Of a stretch of 64,000 nt of DNA, positions 34,991 to 45,434 are shown piece after piece. Position 1 is the stretch's first letter, and each line of letters opens with the position of its first letter. The DNA lies in NCBI RefSeq assembly GCF_000013665.1, contig NC_007912.1, positions 1,474,501 to 1,538,500 of the forward strand, read 5' to 3'. The position numbers and the translations under genes are program-made. The DNA comes from Saccharophagus degradans 2-40 (GTDB taxonomy: Bacteria; Pseudomonadota; Gammaproteobacteria; Pseudomonadales; Cellvibrionaceae). A model generated the notes under the pieces. It searched no databases, was not told the DNA's origin, and worked only from the letters and a program-made list of their open reading frames with translations.

Positions 34991-36235
34991 TTACTCTTGT
35001 AGCTTTAGATCGAGAAATTTTTCTTCTAAATCTGCATACATTGCCTGCAAGTCTGCGAGCTCTTTTTTAAGTGCGGTACTATCTTCACCGCTTTTTTCCG
35101 CTGGGCGTTTTGCCATTTCGTCGGCTTTTTGGCGCAGCTTGCGGTTATCTGTTTTTAATTTAAACAATTGGTCGCGCATTTGCTCATTTTGTGCACGGGT
35201 TTCAATAAGCTCCATTTTTAGCTCGCCGACTTTACCTAGCTTGCTGGTGAGCTGTTCTATTTCCTTGTTGGCGTTTTGCAGTTCGTCTTCCATTAGTTGA
35301 ATGCAGGTTTCAGATTCTTGTGCAAAGCGTATTTGGCGGTTTAGCTCAACCTGCAGCTCTTCTACAACTTCGGCTCGCTCCTCGTCGCTAGACATATCGC
35401 GCAATTTCTTTTGCAAGCCAGTGATAATTTTATGCTGATCTGCTGCTACCGCACGCAAGTGCCTTATCTCTCCAGAGGAGTCTTCGCCACGTTTAGCCGG
35501 AGGAACATCAATCCCGGTCTCTATCATGGATGATATTGCATCGTACGAAGAGTGGTAAGCCGCTAAGGAGCTTTCAAAAGCCTCGGTATCCGATACCTCC
35601 GATGCCATCTCCGAGAGCCGGTTAAAGTGAGTCTGCGCGGTGGTTTTACAGTCTTTGAGTGTGGCTTCTAGCTCGTTATATAGCTGTTTAAATTTCTCTA
35701 GGTTGTTGATACGTTTTTTAGCTGTAGTGAGCTCGCTGTTAAGCGCATCTATTTCTTCTTGCCCGCCTGTTTCTTCGCTGGGGGTGCTGTAATCATCATA
35801 AAAACTAAAAATGGCCTCGTAGCGCTTATTGAGGGTGTCCCAGTTGGGCAGGTTGTTGGGGGTGTTTGCGCTAGACTCTTTTTCTGCAAGCAGTATTGCG
35901 TGCCGTAAAGCCGCCGCTCTGCGTGGTAGCGGAATAGTTGGGTCGATATCTAAGCTAATATCTTGGCTGGGTTTTTGGTCTTCGTGATACTCCTTGGTGA
36001 AGTTTAGCTGCTTTTCAATATGTGTCGCGTAGGTGATTGTAGGGGCTGTTGGGACTGGCTCTTTTTTAAGTGCTCGCGCGACTTTTAAGTCTTCGACGAT
36101 TTGCTCTAATCTAGCCTGCAGCTTAGAAACCAATTTGCGCAGCGCACGATTCTTGATTAGCAACACTATGCTAATAACCAAAAATAACAAGGCAATCTCA
36201 GCTGCGGCTAGAATCGCAACATTTGATGTGAGCAT
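34991..36235 (-). CDS. Membrane-anchored coiled-coil protein
   Basis: A 414-residue protein with one N-terminal membrane helix (about 7-27) and then long heptad-rich coiled coils, e.g. LRKLVSKLQARLEQIVEDLKVARALKK and the C-terminal half from RHLRAVAADQHKIITGLQKKL to the end (EEKFLDLKLQE). No enzymatic domain is seen. Resembles structural or scaffold proteins; function unknown. It is co-oriented with the cyclase gene 130 bases downstream. Confidence 0.7.
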   Translation of the reverse strand: MLTSNVAILAAAEIALLFLVISIVLLIKNRALRKLVSKLQARLEQIVEDLKVARALKKEPVPTAPTITYATHIEKQLNFTKEYHEDQKPSQDISLDIDPTIPLPRRAAALRHAILLAEKESSANTPNNLPNWDTLNKRYEAIFSFYDDYSTPSEETGGQEEIDALNSELTTAKKRINNLEKFKQLYNELEATLKDCKTTAQTHFNRLSEMASEVSDTEAFESSLAAYHSSYDAISSMIETGIDVPPAKRGEDSSGEIRHLRAVAADQHKIITGLQKKLRDMSSDEERAEVVEELQVELNRQIRFAQESETCIQLMEDELQNANKEIEQLTSKLGKVGELKMELIETRAQNEQMRDQLFKLKTDNRKLRQKADEMAKRPAEKSGEDSTALKKELADLQAMYADLEEKFLDLKLQE

Positions 36236-36420
36236 GCGTTGTAACCCTTACGTGATCGGCGCAGAAGGCCTGTTTAGTTATAACTAATAGTATTAGAAGA
36301 GTATGGTGCAAATAATATGCAAATGCGAATATCAGGCCAAAAAAATCAGGTAATTAACCCACCAAAAGGCGATTTTGCCCCCAAATAAACACTTAATCTG
36401 CAACTAGCCCTCTTTAAACG

Positions 36421-36449
36421 TTGCGTTTGAAACGCTGTTTGTGTAGAGT
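36421..36449 (+). promoter_or_regulatory. Possible promoter for the tRNA-Ser region
   Basis: TTGCGT (36421-36426) and TAGAGT (36444-36449) are separated by 17 bases and lie 51 bases before the first tRNA-Ser-like repeat. A plausible sigma70 promoter whose transcript would include both repeats and the tRNA. Confidence 0.35.
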
Positions 36450-36499
36450 TTGCCGCCTTCGAAACGAGTGGATTTATCCTGTTTTGAAGCGATCTATAC

Positions 36500-36751
36500 G
36501 GTGAGGTGTCCGAGTGGCCGAGCCGAAGCTTTGCGGAGACAACGCCCGCAGGGCGATAACGAGCACGCAGGCGTGCGGACTTTGAGTGCAGTACTGACTT
36601 GAAGTTAAACGCGATATACAAAATTGGTGAGGTGTCCGAGTGGCCGAGCCGAAGCTTTGCGGAGACAACGCCCGCAGGGCGATAACGAGCACGCAGGCGT
36701 GCGGACTTTGAGTGCAGTACTGGCTTGAAGTTAAACGCGATATACAAAACT
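36500..36751 (+). repeat. Two tandem 126-bp repeats headed by the 5' end of tRNA-Ser
   Basis: Units at 36500-36625 and 36626-36751 are nearly identical (differences include GACTT/GGCTT and AAATTGG/AAACTGG). Each begins with the first 22 bases of the intact tRNA-Ser that follows at 36752 (acceptor 5' arm and D arm), then departs. The remainder holds three short hairpins in unit 1: CCGAAGCTTTGCGG (36523-36536), CGCCC/GGGCG (36543-36555) and GCACGC/GCGTGC (36563-36576). An open frame on the minus strand across the repeats is a by-product, not a gene. Confidence 0.9.
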
Positions 36752-36839
36752 GGTGAGGTGTCCGAGTGGCCGAAGGAGCACGCCTGGAAAGTGTGTAAGG
36801 CGCAAGTCTTCGAGGGTTCAAATCCCTCCCTCACCGCCA
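36752..36839 (+). tRNA. tRNA-Ser (GGA)
   Basis: An 88-base class II tRNA with a long variable arm. Acceptor arms GGTGAGG and CCTCACC pair, the anticodon loop CTGGAAA carries GGA, the T loop is GTTCAAATC, and CCA is encoded. It follows directly on two repeats that copy its first 22 bases. Confidence 0.95.
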
Positions 36840-37184
36840 ATTTCAAGTGTACCTTCCTGTGTACGCCGGCCAGCCTGGCAGTATAGTGCTGCGGGGCTTG
36901 GTTATCTCCTTGAACGTCCTCTAGTGTTTTCTCATTTATTTAGCTTTTATTGCTTCTCTATTTAGCTCCATTTATACCTGCTACAGCTATTTATTTTTCT
37001 CTAGGTTTAATTCAGGTGCGCCTATTATTTCTTTCTTGATAGGGGCCTGGGTTATTTATTTAGAATACGTTTGCCAACTTTATTTGAAGCACCTTTAAGC
37101 AAAAAAGCCCCAGCTATACAGCTAGGGCTTTATAGGTAGCGCTCAATCGAAGGAGCAATTTTGGGTGTTTACGCTTGTATGTAT
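36840..37184. other. Intergenic region after tRNA-Ser
   Basis: A 345-base interval, AT- and pyrimidine-rich on the plus strand (36900-37080), with no recognisable gene. The only structure seen is the agarase terminator at 37103-37131. Confidence 0.6.
37103..37131 (-). terminator. Rho-independent terminator of aga16B
   Basis: On the minus strand a hairpin formed by AAAGCCCTAGCTG and CAGCTGGGGCTTT-like arms (small loop, one mismatch) is followed by TTTTTT. Located 54 bases after the aga16B stop. Confidence 0.75.
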
Positions 37185-39240
<2,056 letters not shown>

Positions 39241-41574
39241 ATGAAAATTTTTTCAGTTAAGAAAATGCTGGCCTGTGTTTTTATCGCCACTTTAATTAAT
39301 GCTTGTGCGGATAAAGACGAGCCGCAAGCGATAGCTTCCCAGCCTAGTGCCGAAGAGGGCGCCCTCGACAATGTGCTATTAGCAAACATGTTATGGGATT
39401 TTGATTCGGGTGACGTTACGTCTGCAATCCAAACCGAAAATACTACTGTGAAGATTGTGCCCAATTCTTCTGGGCGGGCTTTGGAGGTAGAGCTACAAAC
39501 TAAAGCGCATTACTCTGCCAACTTAACCTTTGCCGCCGATGCGCCTTGGGACTGGAGCGGGCTAGGGAACTTTGCATTCGCTTTGGATATTGCTAACCCC
39601 AAACCAACATCCGTTTATTTGCATGTGGTTGCTACAGACAGCCATGGAAAAGAACGTAAACGTGCCATTGCAATCCCAGGAAATTCCAGTGGTACTTATT
39701 ATTATGAGCTAAAGGGGCCAGACGACGGTGTAGAAACCGGTATTCGCTCGAACCCGCCAAGTTGGAACAGTGACTATCAGAATATGATTTATCGCTGGGG
39801 CGATAAGCAGTTGGATGTTAGCTCACTGAAAAGCATCGCATTTACAGTAACCGGCGTACTTGAAAATAAAACACTTATCCTCGACAACGTACGTTTAATT
39901 CAGCCTAAATCGATCGATGAAAACTACTTTAAAGGGCTGGTGGATGAGTTCGGTCAAAACGATAAATTAGAATTTGTTAACAAGGTTCAATCTGTTGAGC
40001 AATTGCGTAAGTTATCGGAAGAAGAGCAAGCACAGTTGCGAACAACACCACTTGATGGCCGCTCCATATTTGGTGGATGGGCAGAGGGGCCGAAGCTTGA
40101 AGCGACAGGGTTTTTTCGTACGCAAAAAGTTAACGGCAAATGGGCGTTGGTTGATCCGAGTGGTTACTTATTTTTCTCTACCGGTATTGCTAATGTTCGC
40201 TTAGCAAACACTTCTACTATAACTGGCTACGATTTCGATCAGTCTAAAATCCCTCAGCGTCAACCTGGTGATTTAACGCCTGAAGATTCTCTAGGGCTTA
40301 ACCGTGCGCCGGATGCAGCCCTACCTACAAGGCATATAAGTTCGCCGCTGCGAGCTGAAATGTTCACTTGGTTACCTCAATATGACGAGCCGCTAGGGCT
40401 TAACTTTGGCTACCGACGCGAAGTGCATACAGGGGCCATTGAGCGGGGGGAGACGTTTAGCTTTTATCGCGCAAACCTACAGCGAAAATACGGCATAAGT
40501 GACGAAGCGGCATTGATGGAAAAATGGCGAGAAACCACCGTGAATCGTATGCTCTCTTGGGGGTTCACCTCTTTTGGTAATTGGATTGACCCCGCTTATT
40601 ATCAAATGGACCGTATTCCGTACTTTGCGAATGGTTGGATTATTGGAAATTTTAAAACAGTAAGCAGTGGCAATGATTATTGGAGCCCGTTGCCAGATCC
40701 ATTTGACCCGCTATTTAAAGAGCGGGCGTATATTATAGCAGAACAAATTGGCCGTGAGGTTAAAAATAATCCTTGGTGTGTGGGTGTTTTTATCGATAAC
40801 GAAAAAAGTTGGGGACAAGAAGGGGCAGTGCAAACGCAGTACGGTCTTGTGATTAACACCCTTAGTCGCGCAGCTGAAGATAGCCCAACCAAAGCGCAGT
40901 TTGTAATGCTTATGCAGCAAAAATATGGGGCTATTACCGAACTAAATCGCGCTTGGAATGTTGAGCTAAACAGTTGGCAAGAATTTGCTAATGGTGTTGT
41001 TCTAACCCAATTTAGCGATGCTGTGGTTGCCGACCTCTCTGTTATGTTGGAGCACTACGCCGGCCAATATTTTAAAATTGTACGCGAAGCAGTTAAGCAT
41101 TATTTACCAAACCATATGTACCTTGGCGCTCGCTTTGCAGATTGGGGCATGACACCGGAAATACGTCGTTCGGCTGCGAAATATGCCGATGTTGTAAGTT
41201 ACAACTATTACAAAGAAGGCGTAAGTAATAAATTCTGGCACTTCTTAGAAGAGTTAGATAAGCCCAGTATTATAGGGGAATTCCATAACGGTGCGTTGGA
41301 TTCTGGTTTGCTAAACCCCGGTGTAGTCCACGCAAGCTCTCAAGCTGATCGCGGTAAAAAATATGCTGAGTATATGAACAGCGTGATAGATAATCCGTAT
41401 TTTGTTGGAGCCCATTGGTTTCAGTATATCGATTCGCCACTTACCGGTCGCGCTTACGATGGTGAGAACTACAATGTTGGTTTTGTAAGTATTACGGATA
41501 TACCTTACACCTCGCTTGTGGACGCTGCGCGAGAAGTAAATAAAGCACTATATAGTCGACGTTTTGGCGAGTAA
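39241..41574 (+). CDS. aga50A: GH50 beta-agarase lipoprotein Aga50A
   Basis: A 777-residue glycoside hydrolase of family 50, an agarase. The ATG at 39241 is preferred over upstream 39202 because it gives a clean lipoprotein signal: MKIFSVKKMLACVFIATLINAC with lipobox INAC. A jelly-roll CBM-like domain (about 40-235) precedes the TIM barrel (about 270-775), where DNEKSWGQ and SIIGEFHNGA hold the likely acid/base and nucleophile Glu. Being a lipoprotein, it probably sits on the outer membrane and works on agar oligosaccharides made by Aga16B. Confidence 0.92.
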   Translation: MKIFSVKKMLACVFIATLINACADKDEPQAIASQPSAEEGALDNVLLANMLWDFDSGDVTSAIQTENTTVKIVPNSSGRALEVELQTKAHYSANLTFAADAPWDWSGLGNFAFALDIANPKPTSVYLHVVATDSHGKERKRAIAIPGNSSGTYYYELKGPDDGVETGIRSNPPSWNSDYQNMIYRWGDKQLDVSSLKSIAFTVTGVLENKTLILDNVRLIQPKSIDENYFKGLVDEFGQNDKLEFVNKVQSVEQLRKLSEEEQAQLRTTPLDGRSIFGGWAEGPKLEATGFFRTQKVNGKWALVDPSGYLFFSTGIANVRLANTSTITGYDFDQSKIPQRQPGDLTPEDSLGLNRAPDAALPTRHISSPLRAEMFTWLPQYDEPLGLNFGYRREVHTGAIERGETFSFYRANLQRKYGISDEAALMEKWRETTVNRMLSWGFTSFGNWIDPAYYQMDRIPYFANGWIIGNFKTVSSGNDYWSPLPDPFDPLFKERAYIIAEQIGREVKNNPWCVGVFIDNEKSWGQEGAVQTQYGLVINTLSRAAEDSPTKAQFVMLMQQKYGAITELNRAWNVELNSWQEFANGVVLTQFSDAVVADLSVMLEHYAGQYFKIVREAVKHYLPNHMYLGARFADWGMTPEIRRSAAKYADVVSYNYYKEGVSNKFWHFLEELDKPSIIGEFHNGALDSGLLNPGVVHASSQADRGKKYAEYMNSVIDNPYFVGAHWFQYIDSPLTGRAYDGENYNVGFVSITDIPYTSLVDAAREVNKALYSRRFGE

Positions 41575-41877
41575 TAGCTGCTTATTTACGCAGTGTTAGG
41601 CGTTGCATGGGGTGGGGTGATGTTATATGCGGTGAATTTCTATGAAATTTATGCGTATCACAACCGCATACAACTACCGTATGCAATTACCTCAACCCCA
41701 TCGCTATTTTTTATCAAACGCAGGCCGAGCAATAAGTTTGCTTGGCCTATTGTAAAGGCAAAAACCGTTTAGCTATAAGTCTAAACCTCAACCTGTTGTG
41801 TCGCGCATACAGCTGATACATAAAAAATAATTGTTTATAAAGCGGTTGCTTTTTCTGTGCCGGAACGGATTTACCCC
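41575..41877 (+). promoter_or_regulatory. Intergenic region with nested inverted repeats upstream of the GH2 gene
   Basis: A 303-base gap. Inverted repeats seen: TATGCGGT (41626-41633) with ACCGCATA (41663-41670); GCATAC (41666-41671) with GTATGC (41679-41684); and a hairpin AGGCCGAGCAA/TTGCTTGGCCT (41722-41748, one wobble pair). The first two look like operator half-sites; the last may terminate aga50A transcription. No gene is visible. Confidence 0.4.
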
Positions 41878-44457
41878 ATGGACTTAAGAATTACCTCATA
41901 TTTTTTAATTTTAGCTCTATTTTCTAGTGTGGGCTTTGCTATGCCTGCTGATAAAAACAGTGATGCTAGCTTGCAAACTATCGCCCCCAGCCGTGAGTAT
42001 AATTTTAATTTCGGTTGGTTATTTAAGTTGGGAGACAACCCCACATACAGTGAAGCCACTTATGACGACAGCGGTTGGCGAAATTTGCGCTTGCCGCACG
42101 ACTGGAGTATTGAGCATGATTTTGACCCAACGCTGGATGGTGCAACAGCGTATTTACCTGGGGGAATTGGTTGGTACCGAAAGTATTTTGTAACGCCGCA
42201 AAACAAAAGCTCTAAACGTTTTTATATATTGTTTGATGGTATCTACAACCACTCTACAGTTTGGTTAAACGGTAAAAAAATAGGAGGGCGCATCAACGGT
42301 TATACGCCTTTTTATTTCGACATAACCGAGCAGCTTGCAACGGCGGGTAGCGAAAATGTATTGGCTGTGCGAGTGGACCGCAGTCGCTATATAGATAGCC
42401 GTTGGTATCCCGGTGCGGGGATATACCGCAATGTAACCATGGTTGCTGTCGATCCGTTACACATTCCTATTTGGGGCGTGTATGTGCAAACCCCCGTGGC
42501 AACTAAAGAGCGCGCCGAGGTGGCGTTGGCTATTGAGATAAATAACAAAAGGGCAGCACCGGCTGAGTTTGTTATAGAAACAAAAATATTAGATGCTAAC
42601 GCGAAAGAGGTGGGGCGAGCGCAGTCAACTGAGACGATACCAGCGGGTGAAGCAGGTGTATTCCAAAAAAATATTGCGTTTAACTCACCAAGATTGTGGA
42701 GCCCCGAACAGCCAGCACTCTACACCGCTAGAATCACTATTCGGCAGGGTGAGCACATAGTTGATAGGCTAGACACGCGATTTGGAGTGAGGGATATTTA
42801 TTTTGACCCTAAAACGGGTTTTTATTTAAACGGTGTTAATACGGCAATAAAAGGGGTGAACTTGCACCATGATGCTGGCGCCGTTGGGGTTGCCGTACCG
42901 AAAGATGTATGGCGTCGTCGTTTGGAGAGCCTAAAACGTGCAGGTACAAATGCAATTCGAACTGCACACAACCCTGCCTCTGAAGAGTTTTTAAACCTAT
43001 GCGATGAAATGGGCTTTTTAGTGCAGGCCGAAATCTTTGACGAGTGGGACAACCCTAAAGATAAGCGCTTAAATCAATGGGAGCGGCACAGCGACAGAAT
43101 TAGTCGGGGCTACGCCGACTACTTTCAACAAGAAGCCGAAGAAGACCTCAAATTAGCCGTAAAGCGCGATCGCAATCACCCTTCCATTTTTATGTGGAGC
43201 ATCGGTAACGAAATAGAGTGGACGTACCCGCGCTATAAAGAGGCAACCGGCTATTTTGATATGAACGCATCCGGTAATTATTTTTACAACCCACCTTTTA
43301 TTAGCGAGCAAGAAATTAAAGGTCGATTTCATAAAAGTGAGCCGGGGCAGTACGTATTGGCGAAAACGGCAGCTAAGTTAGCTAGCTGGGTAAAAGAATT
43401 GGATACTACTCGCCCGGTTACGGCTAATTTAATTCTGCCGTCAGTAAGCCATATTTCTGGCTACACCAATGCGTTGGATGTTGTTGGCTACAGTTATAGA
43501 CGAGTTATTTATGACTACGGCCACGAGCGATACCCAGATAAGCCGATAATGGGAACCGAAAACGTAGTGCAGTGGCACGAGTGGAAGGCGGTGATAGAGC
43601 GAGAATTTATTTCTGGCACTTTTTTATGGACGGGTGTGGACTACCTTGGCGAGGCTCATGGCGCTTGGCCAAGAAAGGCCGTGCGCAGTGGGATGCTAGA
43701 TTTAGCCGGTTTTGAAACCCCTGCTTACAGCCTGTACCGAACTTTGTGGAGTGACGAACCATATATAGCTATAACAACCCAAACTGAAGATAAATCGTTA
43801 TATAAGCGTGACGGTAAACAAAAGGTAGTCGAGAAAACACCTGGCGATTGGCAATATCGTGTGTGGGGCTGGCAGGATGTGAATCGCCATTGGAACTACA
43901 ACAAAAATGAGTTAGTTATCGTTGAGGTGCTTAGCAATTGCCCCTCGGTTGAACTGTTTTTAGGCGGCCGTTCTCTGGGAGTGCAATCGTTAGCAGATAA
44001 CCCAGATAGAATTTTAAAGTGGGCTGTGCCTTTTTCTGCTGGTGCATTAACTGCCAAGGGAGTAGGGGAGTGTTCTATCTTGGCAAAAATAGAAACGGCA
44101 GGGAACCCTGTCGCTGTTTCGCATACCATTGATCACAAAAAGCTACCGCTAGATGGCGAAAGCGTAGCGCACGTAGAAGTGCAATTGGTCGATAAAAAAG
44201 GCAGGCCAGTTAGCCATCAAGATGTAGTTATCGAATTCGAGCTTGCAGATGAATTAGAGTTGCTTGGCACAGATAACGGTCGTACATCTAGAATGGAGCG
44301 CTATAAAAGCACAAGGCTGCGAACAAGTGAAGGTAAGGCATTACTTATTGTGCGCGCTAAAGCCAGCGCGACTACACCGCCACTAGGCGCTGCGGCAATA
44401 AAGACTATTGACCTTGAAAAAGCTGTAAGCACAAAAATAATGGGATCTGTGCAGTAA
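41878..44457 (+). CDS. Exported GH2 beta-galactosidase-like enzyme
   Basis: An 859-residue glycoside hydrolase of family 2. The ATG at 41878 exposes a signal peptide (LILALFSSVGFA) and is preferred over GTG 41857. The order is sugar-binding jelly roll (about 35-195), immunoglobulin-like domain (about 200-305) and TIM barrel (about 310-600) with acid/base Glu in MWSIGNEIEW and nucleophile in IMGTENVVQWHEW, followed by C-terminal Big/DUF4982-like domains. Next to two agarases, a role in removing galactose from agaro-oligosaccharides in the periplasm is likely; beta-glucuronidase activity cannot be excluded. Confidence 0.85.
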   Translation: MDLRITSYFLILALFSSVGFAMPADKNSDASLQTIAPSREYNFNFGWLFKLGDNPTYSEATYDDSGWRNLRLPHDWSIEHDFDPTLDGATAYLPGGIGWYRKYFVTPQNKSSKRFYILFDGIYNHSTVWLNGKKIGGRINGYTPFYFDITEQLATAGSENVLAVRVDRSRYIDSRWYPGAGIYRNVTMVAVDPLHIPIWGVYVQTPVATKERAEVALAIEINNKRAAPAEFVIETKILDANAKEVGRAQSTETIPAGEAGVFQKNIAFNSPRLWSPEQPALYTARITIRQGEHIVDRLDTRFGVRDIYFDPKTGFYLNGVNTAIKGVNLHHDAGAVGVAVPKDVWRRRLESLKRAGTNAIRTAHNPASEEFLNLCDEMGFLVQAEIFDEWDNPKDKRLNQWERHSDRISRGYADYFQQEAEEDLKLAVKRDRNHPSIFMWSIGNEIEWTYPRYKEATGYFDMNASGNYFYNPPFISEQEIKGRFHKSEPGQYVLAKTAAKLASWVKELDTTRPVTANLILPSVSHISGYTNALDVVGYSYRRVIYDYGHERYPDKPIMGTENVVQWHEWKAVIEREFISGTFLWTGVDYLGEAHGAWPRKAVRSGMLDLAGFETPAYSLYRTLWSDEPYIAITTQTEDKSLYKRDGKQKVVEKTPGDWQYRVWGWQDVNRHWNYNKNELVIVEVLSNCPSVELFLGGRSLGVQSLADNPDRILKWAVPFSAGALTAKGVGECSILAKIETAGNPVAVSHTIDHKKLPLDGESVAHVEVQLVDKKGRPVSHQDVVIEFELADELELLGTDNGRTSRMERYKSTRLRTSEGKALLIVRAKASATTPPLGAAAIKTIDLEKAVSTKIMGSVQ

Positions 44458-44515
44458 ATGGTTTACACGGCTAGTGCCTGCGAGCTGGGCGTGCCGCACT
44501 TGCATTCATACTGGG

Positions 44516-45415
44516 TTAACGTAAAACCCAATGGATAAGCTCTTGCTCTTGAAGGTATTGCTCTGCGGCTTTACCTTCTAGCATGGCAAGGGTTGCTAGT
44601 GCGCCAGCCGAAAGGCAGCTTTGGTGCACAACGGTAACCGATAAAGGCGCATGTGCTATTGGGCGGGCGGTTTTAGGGTTAAGAATATGGCCAAAGCGTT
44701 TGCCGCCCGAAGTGAAAAAGCGTTTGGTGGTACCGCTGGTGGCTACGCCGCCTTCCAGTAATGTTACGGTGTTGTTTGTTGCATCGGCTGGCGAGTTGAT
44801 TGATTCAACTGCAATGGTCCAAGGGGATTCCGCCGAGCCTTTGCAGTAGCAGTCGCCGCCAAAATTTACGAGATACTCGCCGTCAAAAAAACCCTGTATA
44901 ACTTGTGCAGCCTTGTCTACCGCATACTCTTTACCAATACCGCCAAAGTCGAGCTCCATGCCTTGGGGCAGGGTAAGCTGTGGCGCAGACCAATGTATTT
45001 TATTTAAACCAATATTGCTAAGTGCGGCGTCTAGTTGCGCTTGTGTGGGTGGTTGTTGCTCAGTGGTGTTAAACCGCCAAAGGTGGCGCAATGCCCCGCA
45101 GCTAATGTCGAACATGCCGTCGCTAATATCGTAAAGCGTAAGCGCATAGTTGAGCAGCTCGCAATATTCGGTGTCGAGCGTAATGGGAGTGTTTGGTGAA
45201 TTATTAATGGTATGGAGCGCATTGCCGGTAATATAACGGCTGAAATGTTGTTCTATGCGTTTTGCTTCACGATAGGCTTGGGTGATGGTTTTTTGCGCGA
45301 AACTGGCTTCAGAGGTGCGAATGTGTATTTCGCACTCTGAAGCCATTAGCTTAAATAAGCCTACCCAAGCTTGTTGGTTGCGTAGAAATGTAATCGGCGT
45401 ATCCGTCGAGCCCAT
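44516..45415 (-). CDS. apbE: ApbE-family FAD:protein FMN transferase
   Basis: A 299-residue ApbE-family enzyme, which in known members attaches FMN covalently to Thr or Ser of target proteins in the envelope. Recognisable motifs are HFSRYITGNALHTIN, DGMFDISCGALRHLWRF, LDFGGIGKEYAVDKAAQVIQ, YLVNFGGDCYCKG and GVATSGTTKRFF, followed by HILNPKTARPI. No signal peptide or lipobox is visible, unusual for a transferase acting outside the cytoplasm. Last gene of the redox operon, 19 bases after the DUF3570 gene. No classical S/T-G-A-T acceptor motif was found in the neighbouring proteins. Confidence 0.88.
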   Translation of the reverse strand: MGSTDTPITFLRNQQAWVGLFKLMASECEIHIRTSEASFAQKTITQAYREAKRIEQHFSRYITGNALHTINNSPNTPITLDTEYCELLNYALTLYDISDGMFDISCGALRHLWRFNTTEQQPPTQAQLDAALSNIGLNKIHWSAPQLTLPQGMELDFGGIGKEYAVDKAAQVIQGFFDGEYLVNFGGDCYCKGSAESPWTIAVESINSPADATNNTVTLLEGGVATSGTTKRFFTSGGKRFGHILNPKTARPIAHAPLSVTVVHQSCLSAGALATLAMLEGKAAEQYLQEQELIHWVLR

Positions 45416-45434
45416 TGCGATAGTTCCCGCATTG

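Noticed and set aside
36346-36846. 166-residue minus-strand open frame with internal repeats
   Set aside because: It runs through the two tRNA-Ser-headed repeats and the tRNA itself; the repeated protein sequence only reflects the DNA repeat, and there is no ribosome site.
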